Shown here piece by piece: positions 1-8,622 of a stretch of DNA of 44,262 nt. The notes below the pieces were generated by a model. The model was not told where the DNA came from. It saw only the letters and a list, made by a program, of their open reading frames with translations, and did not search any database. The position numbers were made by a program, and so were the translations under genes. The DNA lies in the NCBI GenBank assembly GCA_017449925.1, contig JAFSYO010000157.1:1-44262 (forward strand), in the 5' to 3' direction. Positions within the stretch are counted from its first letter, which is position 1, and each line of letters opens with the position of its first letter. The stretch is from Stomatobaculum sp. GTDB taxonomy: Bacteria; Bacillota_A; Clostridia; Lachnospirales; Lachnospiraceae.

Positions 1-195
1 GAGATTTCTCCGAATCCACGTATATCAGAGTGGCCAATGCCGGGAACTGATACCCTAAAGCTCTTTTAAAATGCCTTCGGCAAAAATAAAACGTGATGAT
101 TCCTGTTAAGTTGCTACTTGACAATTGTCATTACATATCAGAACTTTCCGGCAGTGTGCGGAGTACACGAGGTCCTTTGCTATTAAAGGCGGGAA
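1..195. other. Left-edge intergenic sequence with a short palindrome
   Basis: No convincing gene lies here. A 71-residue plus-strand open frame starting at 93 has no ribosome binding site and runs antisense into the ABC exporter gene, so I leave it out. A perfect 12-bp palindrome (TGACAATTGTCA) lies at 119-130. A very short GC hairpin with a TTC loop sits at about 72-82 and could be a weak end signal for the minus-strand exporter genes, but its stem is only four base pairs. Confidence 0.4.
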
Positions 196-2118
196 TTACG
201 CCGTCTCGTCCATATTCCCCGTATACAGCCTGTAGTAGCGTCCCTTCTGGGCCATCAGCTCATCGTGGCTGCCCCGCTCCACGATGCGCCCCTGCTCCAG
301 CACCATGATGCAATCCGCGTTCCGGACTGTCGAAAGCCGGTGGGCGATCACAAATGTGGTGCGGCCCTTCATCAGGGAATCCATGCCCCTCTGGACCAGC
401 TGCTCTGTCCTGGTGTCGATGGAACTGGTGGCTTCGTCCAGGATCAGCACCGGCGGATCTGCCACAGCCGCCCTGGCGATGGCCAGCAGCTGCCGCTGTC
501 CCTGGGACAGACTGGAGCCATTCCCCCGGAGCACTGTCCGGTAACCGTCTGGAAGACGCCGGATGAATCCGTCCGCATTGGCGAGCTTCGCCGCAGCGAT
601 GCATTCCTCGTCCGTAGCCTCCAGCCGGCCGAACCGGATGTTGTCCATCACCGTGCCGGTGAAAAGATTCGTCTCCTGCAGAACCACGCCGAGACTCCGC
701 CTGAGATCTGCCTTTTTGATCTTCGTAACATTGATGCCGTCGTAGCGGATCTTTCCGTCCTGGATCTCATAGAAGCGGTTGATTAGATTCGTGATGGTAG
801 TCTTGCCCGCGCCGGTGGAGCCGACGAAGGCGATCTTCTGCCCCTTGTTGGCGAAGAGGCGGATGTCATGAAGGACCATTTTTTCCGGTACATAGCCGAA
901 GTCGACGCCGTCCATGACGATATCTCCCTCCAGCCGCACGTAGTCGATGCTCCCGTCCGCCTGATGCTGATGCCTCCAGGCCCACAGGCCGGTCCTTTCC
1001 TTCGTCTCGGAAAGGGTTCCGTCCGGATTCTCCCTGGCGTTTACCAATGTGACGTACCCGTTGTCCATCTCCGGCTCCAGGTCCATCAGACTGTAAATGC
1101 GGTCCGCGCCGGCTGCTGCCATGGCGACGGCATTCATCTGCATGGAGATCTGAGAGAAGGGCCGGTTGAAATTCTTGTTCAGGGTCAGAAAAGAAACTAG
1201 GACGCCGATGGTCACGCCGAAGCGGCCGGTCACTGCGAAGGTCGCACCCAGCACCGCCACGATCACATAGTCCAGATTGCCCAGCTGGACCACGATGGGC
1301 ATGAGGATGTTCGCCATGGTATTCGCCTTATCGCTGGCGGCCCGGAGCTCCTCATTCTTCTGCCGGAACTGGTCGATGCTCTTCTCCTCGTGGGAAAAGA
1401 CCTTGATCACCTTCTGGCCGCTCATCATCTCTTCGATGAATCCGTTCACTGCTCCCAGGTGCCTCTGCTGCAGTCCGAAGAAACGGCTGGACTGGGCGGC
1501 GATCTTTCCGGAAGCGAACAGGATGCCGAAGGTCATAGAGACCGAGATCAGTGTCAGCGGGATATTCAGGATGCACATGCTGACAAAGACGCTGGCGATG
1601 CTGCACACGGAGTTGATGAGCTGCGGGAAGGACTGCCCGATGAACTGCCGCAGTGTGTCCGTATCGTTAGTGTAGATCGACATGATGTCGCCATGGGCAT
1701 GGGTGTCGAAATAGCTGATGGGAAGCTTCTCCATGTGGGCAAAAAGATCTTCCCTGATACGGCGCATGGTCCCCTGCCCCACCTTTACCATCAGACGGTT
1801 GTAAGCGAATCCGGAGAACGCACCCGCAGAGTAGATCACCGCCATGGTGCGGAGCGCCCGGAACAGCGGTCCGAAATCCGGATCCGCCGTCTTTGTCATT
1901 GGAACGATATAGTCGTCGATCAGTCCCCTGAGGAACAGCGTTCCTTTTACGTCGGCCACCGCTGCTGCCGCAATGAAAAAGACCACCGCCAGAAGCGTTC
2001 CGCCGTAGGAACTGAAGATCATCCGGATCACGCGGTTCAGGTTGCCGGAGCCTGCGGCCTTCATGGCCTGGGAAACTGTCATGTGTCCCCGTCCCCGGGG
2101 CCCTCTTCCACCTGCCAT
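196..2118 (-). CDS. ABC exporter, fused membrane and ATPase subunit (catalytic half of a heterodimer)
   Basis: A 640-residue half-transporter of the multidrug/lipid ABC exporter type (ABCB-like, BmrC/BmrD or TM287/288 class). The N-terminal half carries about six membrane helices. The C-terminal nucleotide-binding domain has Walker A GSTGAGKTT, signature LSQGQRQ, Walker B ILDEATSSID with the catalytic Glu, and a normal H-loop (VIAHRLSTV). I chose the ATG at 2118 because it follows AAAGGAGG and sits one base past the stop of the upstream exporter gene; an ATG at 2148 lies inside that gene. The tight coupling to the neighbour, which has a degenerate ATP site, implies a heterodimer. A charged insertion of about 50 residues precedes the ATPase domain. 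The substrate cannot be read from sequence. Confidence 0.93.
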   Translation of the reverse strand: MAGGRGPRGRGHMTVSQAMKAAGSGNLNRVIRMIFSSYGGTLLAVVFFIAAAAVADVKGTLFLRGLIDDYIVPMTKTADPDFGPLFRALRTMAVIYSAGAFSGFAYNRLMVKVGQGTMRRIREDLFAHMEKLPISYFDTHAHGDIMSIYTNDTDTLRQFIGQSFPQLINSVCSIASVFVSMCILNIPLTLISVSMTFGILFASGKIAAQSSRFFGLQQRHLGAVNGFIEEMMSGQKVIKVFSHEEKSIDQFRQKNEELRAASDKANTMANILMPIVVQLGNLDYVIVAVLGATFAVTGRFGVTIGVLVSFLTLNKNFNRPFSQISMQMNAVAMAAAGADRIYSLMDLEPEMDNGYVTLVNARENPDGTLSETKERTGLWAWRHQHQADGSIDYVRLEGDIVMDGVDFGYVPEKMVLHDIRLFANKGQKIAFVGSTGAGKTTITNLINRFYEIQDGKIRYDGINVTKIKKADLRRSLGVVLQETNLFTGTVMDNIRFGRLEATDEECIAAAKLANADGFIRRLPDGYRTVLRGNGSSLSQGQRQLLAIARAAVADPPVLILDEATSSIDTRTEQLVQRGMDSLMKGRTTFVIAHRLSTVRNADCIMVLEQGRIVERGSHDELMAQKGRYYRLYTGNMDETA

Positions 2119-2119
2119 G

Positions 2120-4015
2120 TCAGGCCTCCTTTCCCGGCGTCTGGTCAAAGTCGCCGCTGCCTTCCGCCTGGGCTTCCGCCACGCTGCGGTAGATCTCGTT
2201 GCTCTTCAGCAGTTCCTCGTGGGTGCCGAAGCCGCTGATGGCACCCTCGTCCAGTACCAGGATCCGGTCTGCGTCCTTCACGCCGGAGATCCGCTGGGAG
2301 ATAATGAATTTCGTGGTGTCCGGAATCTTTTCCCGAAACGCCTTCCGGATGGAAGCGTCTGTCGCAGTGTCCACCGCGCTGGTGGAATCATCCAGGATCA
2401 GGATCTTCGGTTTTTTCAACAGTGCCCTGGCAATGCAGAGACGCTGCCGCTGCCCGCCGGACACATTGGCGCCGCCCTGTTCGATGTGAGTGTTGTATCC
2501 CTCCGGAAAACTCCGGATAAAATCGTCCGCACAGGCCTGGACACAGGCCTCCCGGCACTCCTCCTCCGTGGCGTTCTCATTGCCCCAGCGGAGATTCTCG
2601 TAGATGCTGCCGGAAAACAGGGTATTTTTCTGGAGCACCATGCCCACCGCGTCCCTGAGGGCCGTCAGATCATACTCCCGGACATTCCTGCCGCCCACCT
2701 TCACCTCGCCCTCCGAGGTGTCGTAGAGCCGCGGGATCAGACTCACCAGGGATGTCTTGGAAGAGCCGGTGCCGCCGATGATCCCGATGGTCTCCCCGCT
2801 CTTTATGTGCAGGTCGATGTCGCGCAGCACGTATTTTTTCTCCCACCCGGTGCCCCGGATGTCCGGATCCAGCCGCTCCGCTTCCTGCACAGTCATCTTT
2901 CCCTGCCGGACCGCCTCCTTCAGTTTCTGTTTCTCATGATAACGCTTCACTGCTTCTGGATTGTCCCAGTCCACCGGAGTTCTTCTCTTACCGTAGGAGA
3001 AGCTGACATTGCAGAAATCCACGCTGCCGTCCTTCACCTCCGTAACCGGATCCTTCGGGTTCCGGACAGAAGGGATCTCATTCAGCACCTCCGCGATGCG
3101 CCGTCCGCTGGCCAGAGACATGGAGATCATTACGAAGGCCATGGACAGGAACATGAGGGAGATCAGGATGTTCATCGTGTAGGAGAACAGGCTGGTCAGT
3201 TCACCCGTCGTCAGCCTCCCGGCGACGATCTCATGGGCCCCGTTCCAGGAAATGGCAATGATGCAGGTGTAGACCGTCAGCATCATCACGGGGAGGTTGC
3301 AGACGATAAACCCCTCCGCCTTTACAAACAGACGGTAGATCTCCTCTATGGCTTCGTTGAACTTTCCGATCTCGTAGTCTTCCCGGACAAAGCTCTTCAC
3401 CACCCGGATCCCCGTGACGTTCTCCTGGACGCTGGCATTCAGGTCATCGTACTTCACAAAGACCCTGGAAAAAGCTTTTGTGGCATTCATCAGGATGAGA
3501 GTGAGGGCGCAGCCGAGGAAACCTGCCGCAGCCAGGAAGATCAACGAAAGCTTCGGACTGATGGAGATGGTCATGCAGAGCGCCAGGATCAGCATTGCGG
3601 GGGATCTCATCATCATACGGATCATCATCTGATAGGCATTCTGAACATTCGTGACGTCCGTAGTGAGCCTGGTGATCAGTCCTGCCGTAGAGTATTTGTC
3701 AATGTTGGAGAAAGAATAATTCTGGATGCTGACGTACATGGCATCTCTCAGGTTGTGAGCGAATCCGCTGGATGCCCTGGAAGCGAACCTGCCGCCCGCG
3801 ACGCCGAACAGAAGGGCCATCAGGGCACAGAGAAGCATGAGGAGCCCATAGCGGTACACCGCCTGCAGGTCTCCCCTGGCGATTCCCTGGTCGATCAGCT
3901 TCGCCATGACATAGGGAATCAGGATATCCATTCCGGCTTCTCCCAGAACGGAGAGCATGGAAAGGATCGAGGCAGTCTTATACCGCCCGATATGTTTTGC
4001 GAGGGTTCTTACCAC
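2120..4015 (-). CDS. ABC exporter, fused membrane and ATPase subunit (degenerate half of a heterodimer)
   Basis: A 631-residue ABC half-exporter and first gene of the two-gene exporter unit. It begins with GTG, with GGAGGT about eight bases upstream. The N-terminal membrane domain is followed by an ATPase domain with three visible changes. Walker A reads GGTGSSKT, the residue after the Walker B Asp is Asp rather than Glu (ILDDSTSAVD), and the H-loop His is Gln (IISQRISGV). The signature VSGGQRQ is intact. In known heterodimeric exporters this pattern marks the subunit that supplies the non-hydrolysing site, while the partner just downstream supplies the catalytic Glu and His. A Lys/Glu-rich insertion of about 50 residues interrupts the start of the ATPase domain. 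The family is certain; the cargo is unknown. Confidence 0.93.
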   Translation of the reverse strand: MVRTLAKHIGRYKTASILSMLSVLGEAGMDILIPYVMAKLIDQGIARGDLQAVYRYGLLMLLCALMALLFGVAGGRFASRASSGFAHNLRDAMYVSIQNYSFSNIDKYSTAGLITRLTTDVTNVQNAYQMMIRMMMRSPAMLILALCMTISISPKLSLIFLAAAGFLGCALTLILMNATKAFSRVFVKYDDLNASVQENVTGIRVVKSFVREDYEIGKFNEAIEEIYRLFVKAEGFIVCNLPVMMLTVYTCIIAISWNGAHEIVAGRLTTGELTSLFSYTMNILISLMFLSMAFVMISMSLASGRRIAEVLNEIPSVRNPKDPVTEVKDGSVDFCNVSFSYGKRRTPVDWDNPEAVKRYHEKQKLKEAVRQGKMTVQEAERLDPDIRGTGWEKKYVLRDIDLHIKSGETIGIIGGTGSSKTSLVSLIPRLYDTSEGEVKVGGRNVREYDLTALRDAVGMVLQKNTLFSGSIYENLRWGNENATEEECREACVQACADDFIRSFPEGYNTHIEQGGANVSGGQRQRLCIARALLKKPKILILDDSTSAVDTATDASIRKAFREKIPDTTKFIISQRISGVKDADRILVLDEGAISGFGTHEELLKSNEIYRSVAEAQAEGSGDFDQTPGKEA

Positions 4016-4050
4016 TGTGTAGACCTCCGAAACTTTATTTCTCCGGCGAA

Positions 4051-4088
4051 GTTAAAGGGACTGCGACGCCCGCAGCCCCTTTTTTAAC
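4051..4088 (-). terminator. Hairpin after deoD, probable terminator
   Basis: An inverted repeat between deoD and the exporter genes. The arms read GTTAAA..GGGGCTGCG and CGCAGTCCCTTTAAC on the minus strand, with one mismatch and a loop of about five bases. On the plus strand it ends in six T residues; on the minus strand the T residues are partly inside the stem. It may work in both directions. Confidence 0.5.
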
Positions 4089-4101
4089 TGATTTCCGCCG
4101 G

Positions 4102-4827
4102 TCACGCCAGGCTCAGCGCGACCTGCATCATATCCGTAAAACTGTTCTGTCTTTCTTCGGAAGACGTTGTCTCCCCGGTCAGAAGATGGTCGCTGATGGT
4201 GAGGACCGTCAGCGCTTTTGCGTTTCCGTAGGCCGCGTTGGTATAAAGCGCCGCGGCTTCCATTTCAATGGCGAGCACGCCCATGGAGGACCACTTCTTC
4301 GATGCCTCCGGTCCTTCCGCCGGTCCGTAGAACATGTCTGAAGAAAGAATGTTGCCCACTTTATAAGTAAGACCCATTTGCTCCGCCTTGTCCACGCCCT
4401 TCCGGAGAAGTTCGTAGGAGCACACCGGGGCGAATACGCCCGGAAGTTCCATCAATGCCGGGAAATTGGAGGTAGTGCAGGCGCCGAGGCCGAACACCAG
4501 GTCCCGGATATGCACATCCGGATGGATGGACCCTGCGGTCCCCACGCGGATCAGGTTCTTCACTCCGTAGAAATGGATCAGCTCGTAGGAGTAGATCCCC
4601 ATAGACGGGCATCCCATGCCGGTGCCCATGACGGAGACCGGCTTCCCCTCGTAGGTTCCGGTGAAACCGAACATGTTCCTGACAGAGTTGAACTGCTTCA
4701 CATCGGAAAGGAAATTCTCAGCGATGTACTTCGCCCGGAGCGGATCGCCCGGAAGAAGGATGGTCTCTGCGATCTCTCCGACCTTTGCCTCAATATGCGG
4801 AGTCGGGACATTTGACTTTGCGCCCAT
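4102..4827 (-). CDS. deoD: Purine-nucleoside phosphorylase, DeoD type
   Basis: A 241-residue cytosolic enzyme that splits purine (deoxy)ribonucleosides with phosphate into free base and (deoxy)ribose-1-phosphate, for purine salvage. The full-length DeoD pattern is present: the phosphate-binding GDPLRAKYIAE near residue 27, the central GTGMGCPSMGIYSYEL, the MEAAALY motif that binds the ribose, and the late SDHL motif whose Asp protonates the purine. The length is usual for the hexameric bacterial family (about 235-240). The ATG at 4827 follows GAGGAGG. It lies on the same strand as the hydrogenase upstream and the exporter downstream, but the gaps (62 and 86 bp) and the hairpin after it suggest a separate unit. 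Confidence 0.96.
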   Translation of the reverse strand: MGAKSNVPTPHIEAKVGEIAETILLPGDPLRAKYIAENFLSDVKQFNSVRNMFGFTGTYEGKPVSVMGTGMGCPSMGIYSYELIHFYGVKNLIRVGTAGSIHPDVHIRDLVFGLGACTTSNFPALMELPGVFAPVCSYELLRKGVDKAEQMGLTYKVGNILSSDMFYGPAEGPEASKKWSSMGVLAIEMEAAALYTNAAYGNAKALTVLTISDHLLTGETTSSEERQNSFTDMMQVALSLA

Positions 4828-4889
4828 TTGAGCCTCCTCTTTTGAAATTATTATATACCACGGACCGCTTCGGGCTTTGTACCCTGGTA

Positions 4890-6365
4890 TTACATATGTC
4901 CGTCGCGGAACATGGAGAACTGCTCCATGGGATAATTCTTCAGGTTCTCCAGCACCTTTCTGGTGTCAGCCTTCTTAAGCAGCGCTTCTCTGGAGCGCTT
5001 CAGCTCCAGCTCGGTCTTATGTCTGGAGGGGCCGCCGACGCAGCCGCCCGGGCAGGCCATGCCTTCGATGAAATCCTCGGGCAGGCGGCCGACCTTCAGG
5101 AGGGTCAGAGCCTTCTTGCACTCCGCGCCTCCGGCGCACTTTAAGAGCTTGATGTCGTCGATGTTCTCGCCTCTCTCCATCATGCACTCCAGGACCGCGT
5201 TCGCCACGCCGCCGCTGGTGGCAAAACGCTTGCCCCAGATAGAGGACTCCTGGTAGGTATCATCCACCGGCTCCAAATCCATATCCCTGGAAAGAAGCAG
5301 GGCGTGGAATTCGCCGTAGGTCATCGCGTAGTCGGCGTTGTCCGGAACTGACTTGTCCGCCGTCTCGGACTTCTTCGCCACGCACGGTCCGATGAACACG
5401 GTCACGCAGCCCGGATGCTGGGACTTCAGATATCTGGAGATAGCACACATAGGAGAAACCGTAGAGGACATGTTCTCTTCGTACTGCTTCGGGAAATGCT
5501 TCTTCAGCATGTTGATGAAGCCCGGGCAGCAGGAGGTGGTCATCTTTCTGCCCTCTTTTCTTGCCTCGGACCACTCCAGGGATTCATAGGCCGCGGTCAT
5601 GTCGCCGCCGAGTCCCACTTCCACCATATCCTTGAATCCGAGTTTGATGCAGGCATCCTTGATGGAAGCCATGCTGATGTTCTCGCCGAACTGGCCCTCG
5701 GTGGCGGGGGCACACATCGCGTAGACTTCTTTTCCTGCCTTGATGGCTTTAATAATGTCCACCAGATAGGTCTTCGCGGAGATGGCGCCGAAAGGGCAGT
5801 TGTGGATGCAGTGTCCGCAGCTGATGCACTTCTTCTCGTCGATCACGCAGTAGCCGTACTCATCGTAGGAGATGGCGTCCACCGGACAGGACTTCTTGCA
5901 GGGGCGCTCCAGGTGCACGATAGCGCCGAAGGGGCAGGCGCTGGCGCACATGCCGCATTCCTTGCACTTCGTGGAATCGATGTGGGAGCGGAACTCGCCG
6001 ATGGTAATGGCGCCGAAATGGCAGGCGCTCTTACACGGCTGGCCGAGGCACTTGCGGCAGTTGTCCGTAACGGAATAGGCGGAAAGCGGACACTCGTCGC
6101 AGGCAGGCTGGATCACCTGCACCATGTTGGTGGAATCAGGAGCATTGACGGGATTCAAGCCCTCCGCCAGACGGATCCTGTGGCGGACGATCTCCCTCTC
6201 TTTATAAATACAGCAGCGGCCCACTGCCGGTCTCGGCCCGGGCGCAATTCTGAAGACGATCTCCTCTTTATGCTGCTCGTCAAGCTGGTCGTCCCAGGCC
6301 AGCCTGCAGACATCCTCAATAATTTTATGCCTTACCTGGATCAGGGATACATCATTGGTGATCAA
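4890..6365 (-). CDS. Monomeric [FeFe] hydrogenase, probable group B
   Basis: A 491-residue iron hydrogenase that interconverts protons and H2 with ferredoxin as the likely partner. Cys-rich clusters at residues 89-115, 134-144, 156-160 and 180-190 would bind several [4Fe-4S] centres. The H-cluster motifs follow: TSCCPGF at 277-283, GPCVAKKSE at 326-334 and GMACPGGCVGG at 435-445. Using Phe after TSCCPG, and GPC rather than MPC in the second motif, is typical of group B enzymes rather than the well-studied group A. There is no NADH-binding partner nearby, so it is probably soluble and monomeric. The TTG at 6365 is preceded by GAGGAGG with about ten bases spacing; no better in-frame start is seen. 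It is divergent from fhs. Confidence 0.92.
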   Translation of the reverse strand: MITNDVSLIQVRHKIIEDVCRLAWDDQLDEQHKEEIVFRIAPGPRPAVGRCCIYKEREIVRHRIRLAEGLNPVNAPDSTNMVQVIQPACDECPLSAYSVTDNCRKCLGQPCKSACHFGAITIGEFRSHIDSTKCKECGMCASACPFGAIVHLERPCKKSCPVDAISYDEYGYCVIDEKKCISCGHCIHNCPFGAISAKTYLVDIIKAIKAGKEVYAMCAPATEGQFGENISMASIKDACIKLGFKDMVEVGLGGDMTAAYESLEWSEARKEGRKMTTSCCPGFINMLKKHFPKQYEENMSSTVSPMCAISRYLKSQHPGCVTVFIGPCVAKKSETADKSVPDNADYAMTYGEFHALLLSRDMDLEPVDDTYQESSIWGKRFATSGGVANAVLECMMERGENIDDIKLLKCAGGAECKKALTLLKVGRLPEDFIEGMACPGGCVGGPSRHKTELELKRSREALLKKADTRKVLENLKNYPMEQFSMFRDGHM

Positions 6366-6436
6366 GACCTTTTCCTCCTCTGTTCATTATTCAGAAACAG
6401 TTATTAATATCATACCATAGCAGAAACAAAAAATCA

Positions 6437-6465
6437 TTTACGAAAACGGAATTAGCGAATACAAT
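6437..6465 (+). promoter_or_regulatory. Probable sigma-A promoter of fhs
   Basis: A -35 box TTTACG at 6437-6442 and a -10 box TACAAT at 6460-6465 are separated by 17 bp. They lie about 40 bp upstream of the fhs start, in the 139-bp divergent region between the hydrogenase and fhs. Confidence 0.55.
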
Positions 6466-6504
6466 GTTGTTACATCTATTGAATGTTCATCTGGAGGAAA
6501 AAAC

Positions 6505-8184
6505 ATGGGATATATGTCTGACATCGAAATCGCACAGTCCGTGAAGCCGATAAAGATCACCGAGATTGCAAAGACTGCGGGAGTAGATGAAAAGTATCTT
6601 GAACTCTACGGCAACTACAAGGCAAAAGTGGACTATCAGCTTCTCCGGGAGACAGACCGGAAGGACGGAAAGCTGATCCTGGTGACGGCTATCACCCCGA
6701 CTCCGGCGGGAGAAGGAAAAACCACCACTTCCATCGGCCTGGCCGACGGACTCCGGAAGATCGGCAAGAATTCGATCCTTGCCCTGCGCGAGCCCTCTCT
6801 GGGACCGGTCTTCGGCGTCAAGGGCGGCGCGGCCGGCGGCGGCTGGGCCCAGGTGATCCCCATGGAGGACATTAACCTCCATTTCACCGGTGACTTCCAC
6901 GCCATCGGCGCAGCAAACAATCTGATCGCAGCCATGCTGGACAACCATATCTACCAGAGCAACTCCCTGCGTGTGGACCCGAAGCGCGTCACCTGGAAAC
7001 GCTGCGTCGACATGAACGACCGTCAGCTCCGGCAGATCGTGGACGGACTTGGCGTCCGCACCAACGGTGTGGCCAGGGAAGATGGCTACGACATCACTGT
7101 CGCTTCCGAGATCATGGCGGTCCTCTGCCTCTCCTCTTCCATCACGGATCTGAAGGAGCGTCTCGGCAGGACTGTCGTCGGATACACCTATGACAACGAA
7201 CCCGTCACCGTCGACGACATTAAAGCCACCGGCGCGGCAGCGGCTCTTCTGAAGGATGCCATCAAGCCGAACCTGGTCCAGACCCTGGAAGGAACGCCGG
7301 CCTTTGTCCACGGCGGGCCCTTCGCGAATATCGCCCACGGATGCAACTCTGTCATCGCCACCCGCATGGCTCTGAAGCTGGGTGATTACTGCGTCACGGA
7401 GGCCGGCTTCGGCGCAGATCTCGGCGCAGAGAAATTCTGCGACATCAAGTGCCGCATGGCAGGCCTGAAGCCCGACGCCTGTGTAGTCGTGGCCACTGTC
7501 CGGGCGCTGAAGCATCACGGCGGCGTCGCCAAAGCGGATCTGAACAATGAGAATCTGGAAGCTCTGGAGAAAGGTCTTCCGAACCTCCTGCAGCACGTGG
7601 AGAACATGACGAAGGTCTACAACCTTCCCACCGTGGTCGCTATCAACCGCTTCCCCACCGACTCAGAGGCAGAGCTGGAGCTGGTCCGCACCAAAGTCGC
7701 GGAGCTCGGCTGCAACGTGGCCCTTTCCGAGGTCTGGGGCAAAGGCGGCGAAGGCGGCATCGAGCTCGCTAAGGAAGTGGTGCGCCTCTGCGATGAGAAT
7801 CCGGAATCCCGCTTCACCTTCTCCTACGACAGCGACCTTTCCATCGAAGAGAAGCTCGACACCATTGTCCGCCGCATCTATCACGGCACCGGCGCCGCGC
7901 TGACCCCGAACGCGAAGAAGCAGGCCCAGCGTCTGACCGAGCTCGGCTACGGCAGCTGCCCCATCTGCATGGCGAAGACCCAGTACTCCTTCACCGACGA
8001 CCAGAAGAAGCTCGGCGCGCCGAAGGACTTCGAAGTCACCGTCCGGAACCTGAAGATCGCCGCCGGCGCAGGGTTTATCGTGGCCCTCACCGGAGACATC
8101 ATGACCATGCCCGGCCTTCCGAAGGTACCCGCCGCTGAAAAGATCGACATCAGCGAAGACGGCGTCATCTCCGGACTGTTCTAA
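6505..8184 (+). CDS. fhs: Formate-tetrahydrofolate ligase
   Basis: A 559-residue enzyme that makes 10-formyl-tetrahydrofolate from formate, ATP and tetrahydrofolate. It serves one-carbon supply for purines and the methyl branch of the Wood-Ljungdahl pathway. The P-loop [11 protein letters not shown], the [19 protein letters not shown] motif and the [11 protein letters not shown] stretch near residue 385 are hallmarks of the family, and the length matches the usual 555-560. The ATG follows CTGGAGG. A strong hairpin with a U-rich tail lies directly after the gene, so it is probably monocistronic. The neighbouring hydrogenase is divergent; no other Wood-Ljungdahl genes lie in the window, so a folate or purine role is as likely as acetogenesis. 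Confidence 0.97.
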   Translation: MGYMSDIEIAQSVKPIKITEIAKTAGVDEKYLELYGNYKAKVDYQLLRETDRKDGKLILVTAITPTPAGEGKTTTSIGLADGLRKIGKNSILALREPSLGPVFGVKGGAAGGGWAQVIPMEDINLHFTGDFHAIGAANNLIAAMLDNHIYQSNSLRVDPKRVTWKRCVDMNDRQLRQIVDGLGVRTNGVAREDGYDITVASEIMAVLCLSSSITDLKERLGRTVVGYTYDNEPVTVDDIKATGAAAALLKDAIKPNLVQTLEGTPAFVHGGPFANIAHGCNSVIATRMALKLGDYCVTEAGFGADLGAEKFCDIKCRMAGLKPDACVVVATVRALKHHGGVAKADLNNENLEALEKGLPNLLQHVENMTKVYNLPTVVAINRFPTDSEAELELVRTKVAELGCNVALSEVWGKGGEGGIELAKEVVRLCDENPESRFTFSYDSDLSIEEKLDTIVRRIYHGTGAALTPNAKKQAQRLTELGYGSCPICMAKTQYSFTDDQKKLGAPKDFEVTVRNLKIAAGAGFIVALTGDIMTMPGLPKVPAAEKIDISEDGVISGLF

Positions 8185-8226
8185 ATATTTTAATTCTTCA
8201 AACTGTTCTAAGTAATTAGTAAAACG

Positions 8227-8272
8227 GACGCGTACCTCACTGAGGTACGCGTCTATTTGTATTTGTGTTTTT
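8227..8272 (+). terminator. Rho-independent terminator of fhs
   Basis: A perfect inverted repeat at 8227-8253 (GACGCGTACCTCA, one base, then its complement) is followed by a T-rich tract ending in six T residues. It starts 42 bases after the fhs stop. Confidence 0.85.
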
Positions 8273-8622
8273 TCCGGTAGTTTTGATTCGGCATACCCCT
8301 CCAGGGTATAATCCGCTTTAATCCCAGTTCCCTGACATACGAACCACAAAGAATCAATCATTGCATATGTCAAAATCAGCATTATTTTCTTTCAAAATCA
8401 GCTTCTTCCTAAATTTTGACATATGCATTTGAAATTATACTTGATTGTATATTTCATTGTATAAGTATTAAAGCAAACTACCTCATAGGATACCCCATAC
8501 CACCTAAACCTTTGACATACGAAATCCCAATATTATTTGATTTCATATGCCGCCAGTAAATAGTGCTTATTTTCGTGACTGCTGACGTCAAACAGGATAT
8601 AAAAATCCAATATCTCCAGGGT
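8273..8622. repeat. AT-rich gap between convergent genes with TGACATAYG repeats
   Basis: This stretch is clearly more AT-rich than its surroundings and holds no supported gene. TGACATAYG occurs at 8333, 8417 and 8513, and its inverse CATATG(TCA) at 8365 and 8544. Two of the units share the layout TGACATACGAA, 20 bases, CATATG (8333-8370 and 8513-8549). A perfect 14-bp inverted repeat pairs 8363-8376 with 8413-8426. A 67-residue minus-strand frame at 8478-8681 overlaps the amidohydrolase gene and has no clear start signal. This could be the remains of a small mobile element or a folded 3' region. Confidence 0.55.

Noticed and set aside
93..308. Plus-strand open frame of 71 residues at the left edge
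   Set aside because: It has no ribosome binding site, Pro/Ala/Cys-rich random composition, and overlaps the exporter gene antisense.
2042..4087. Plus-strand open frame of 681 residues
   Set aside because: It is fully antisense to the degenerate exporter half, which has clear ABC motifs. Its His/Gln/Asp-rich composition is typical of a shadow in a GC3-rich gene.
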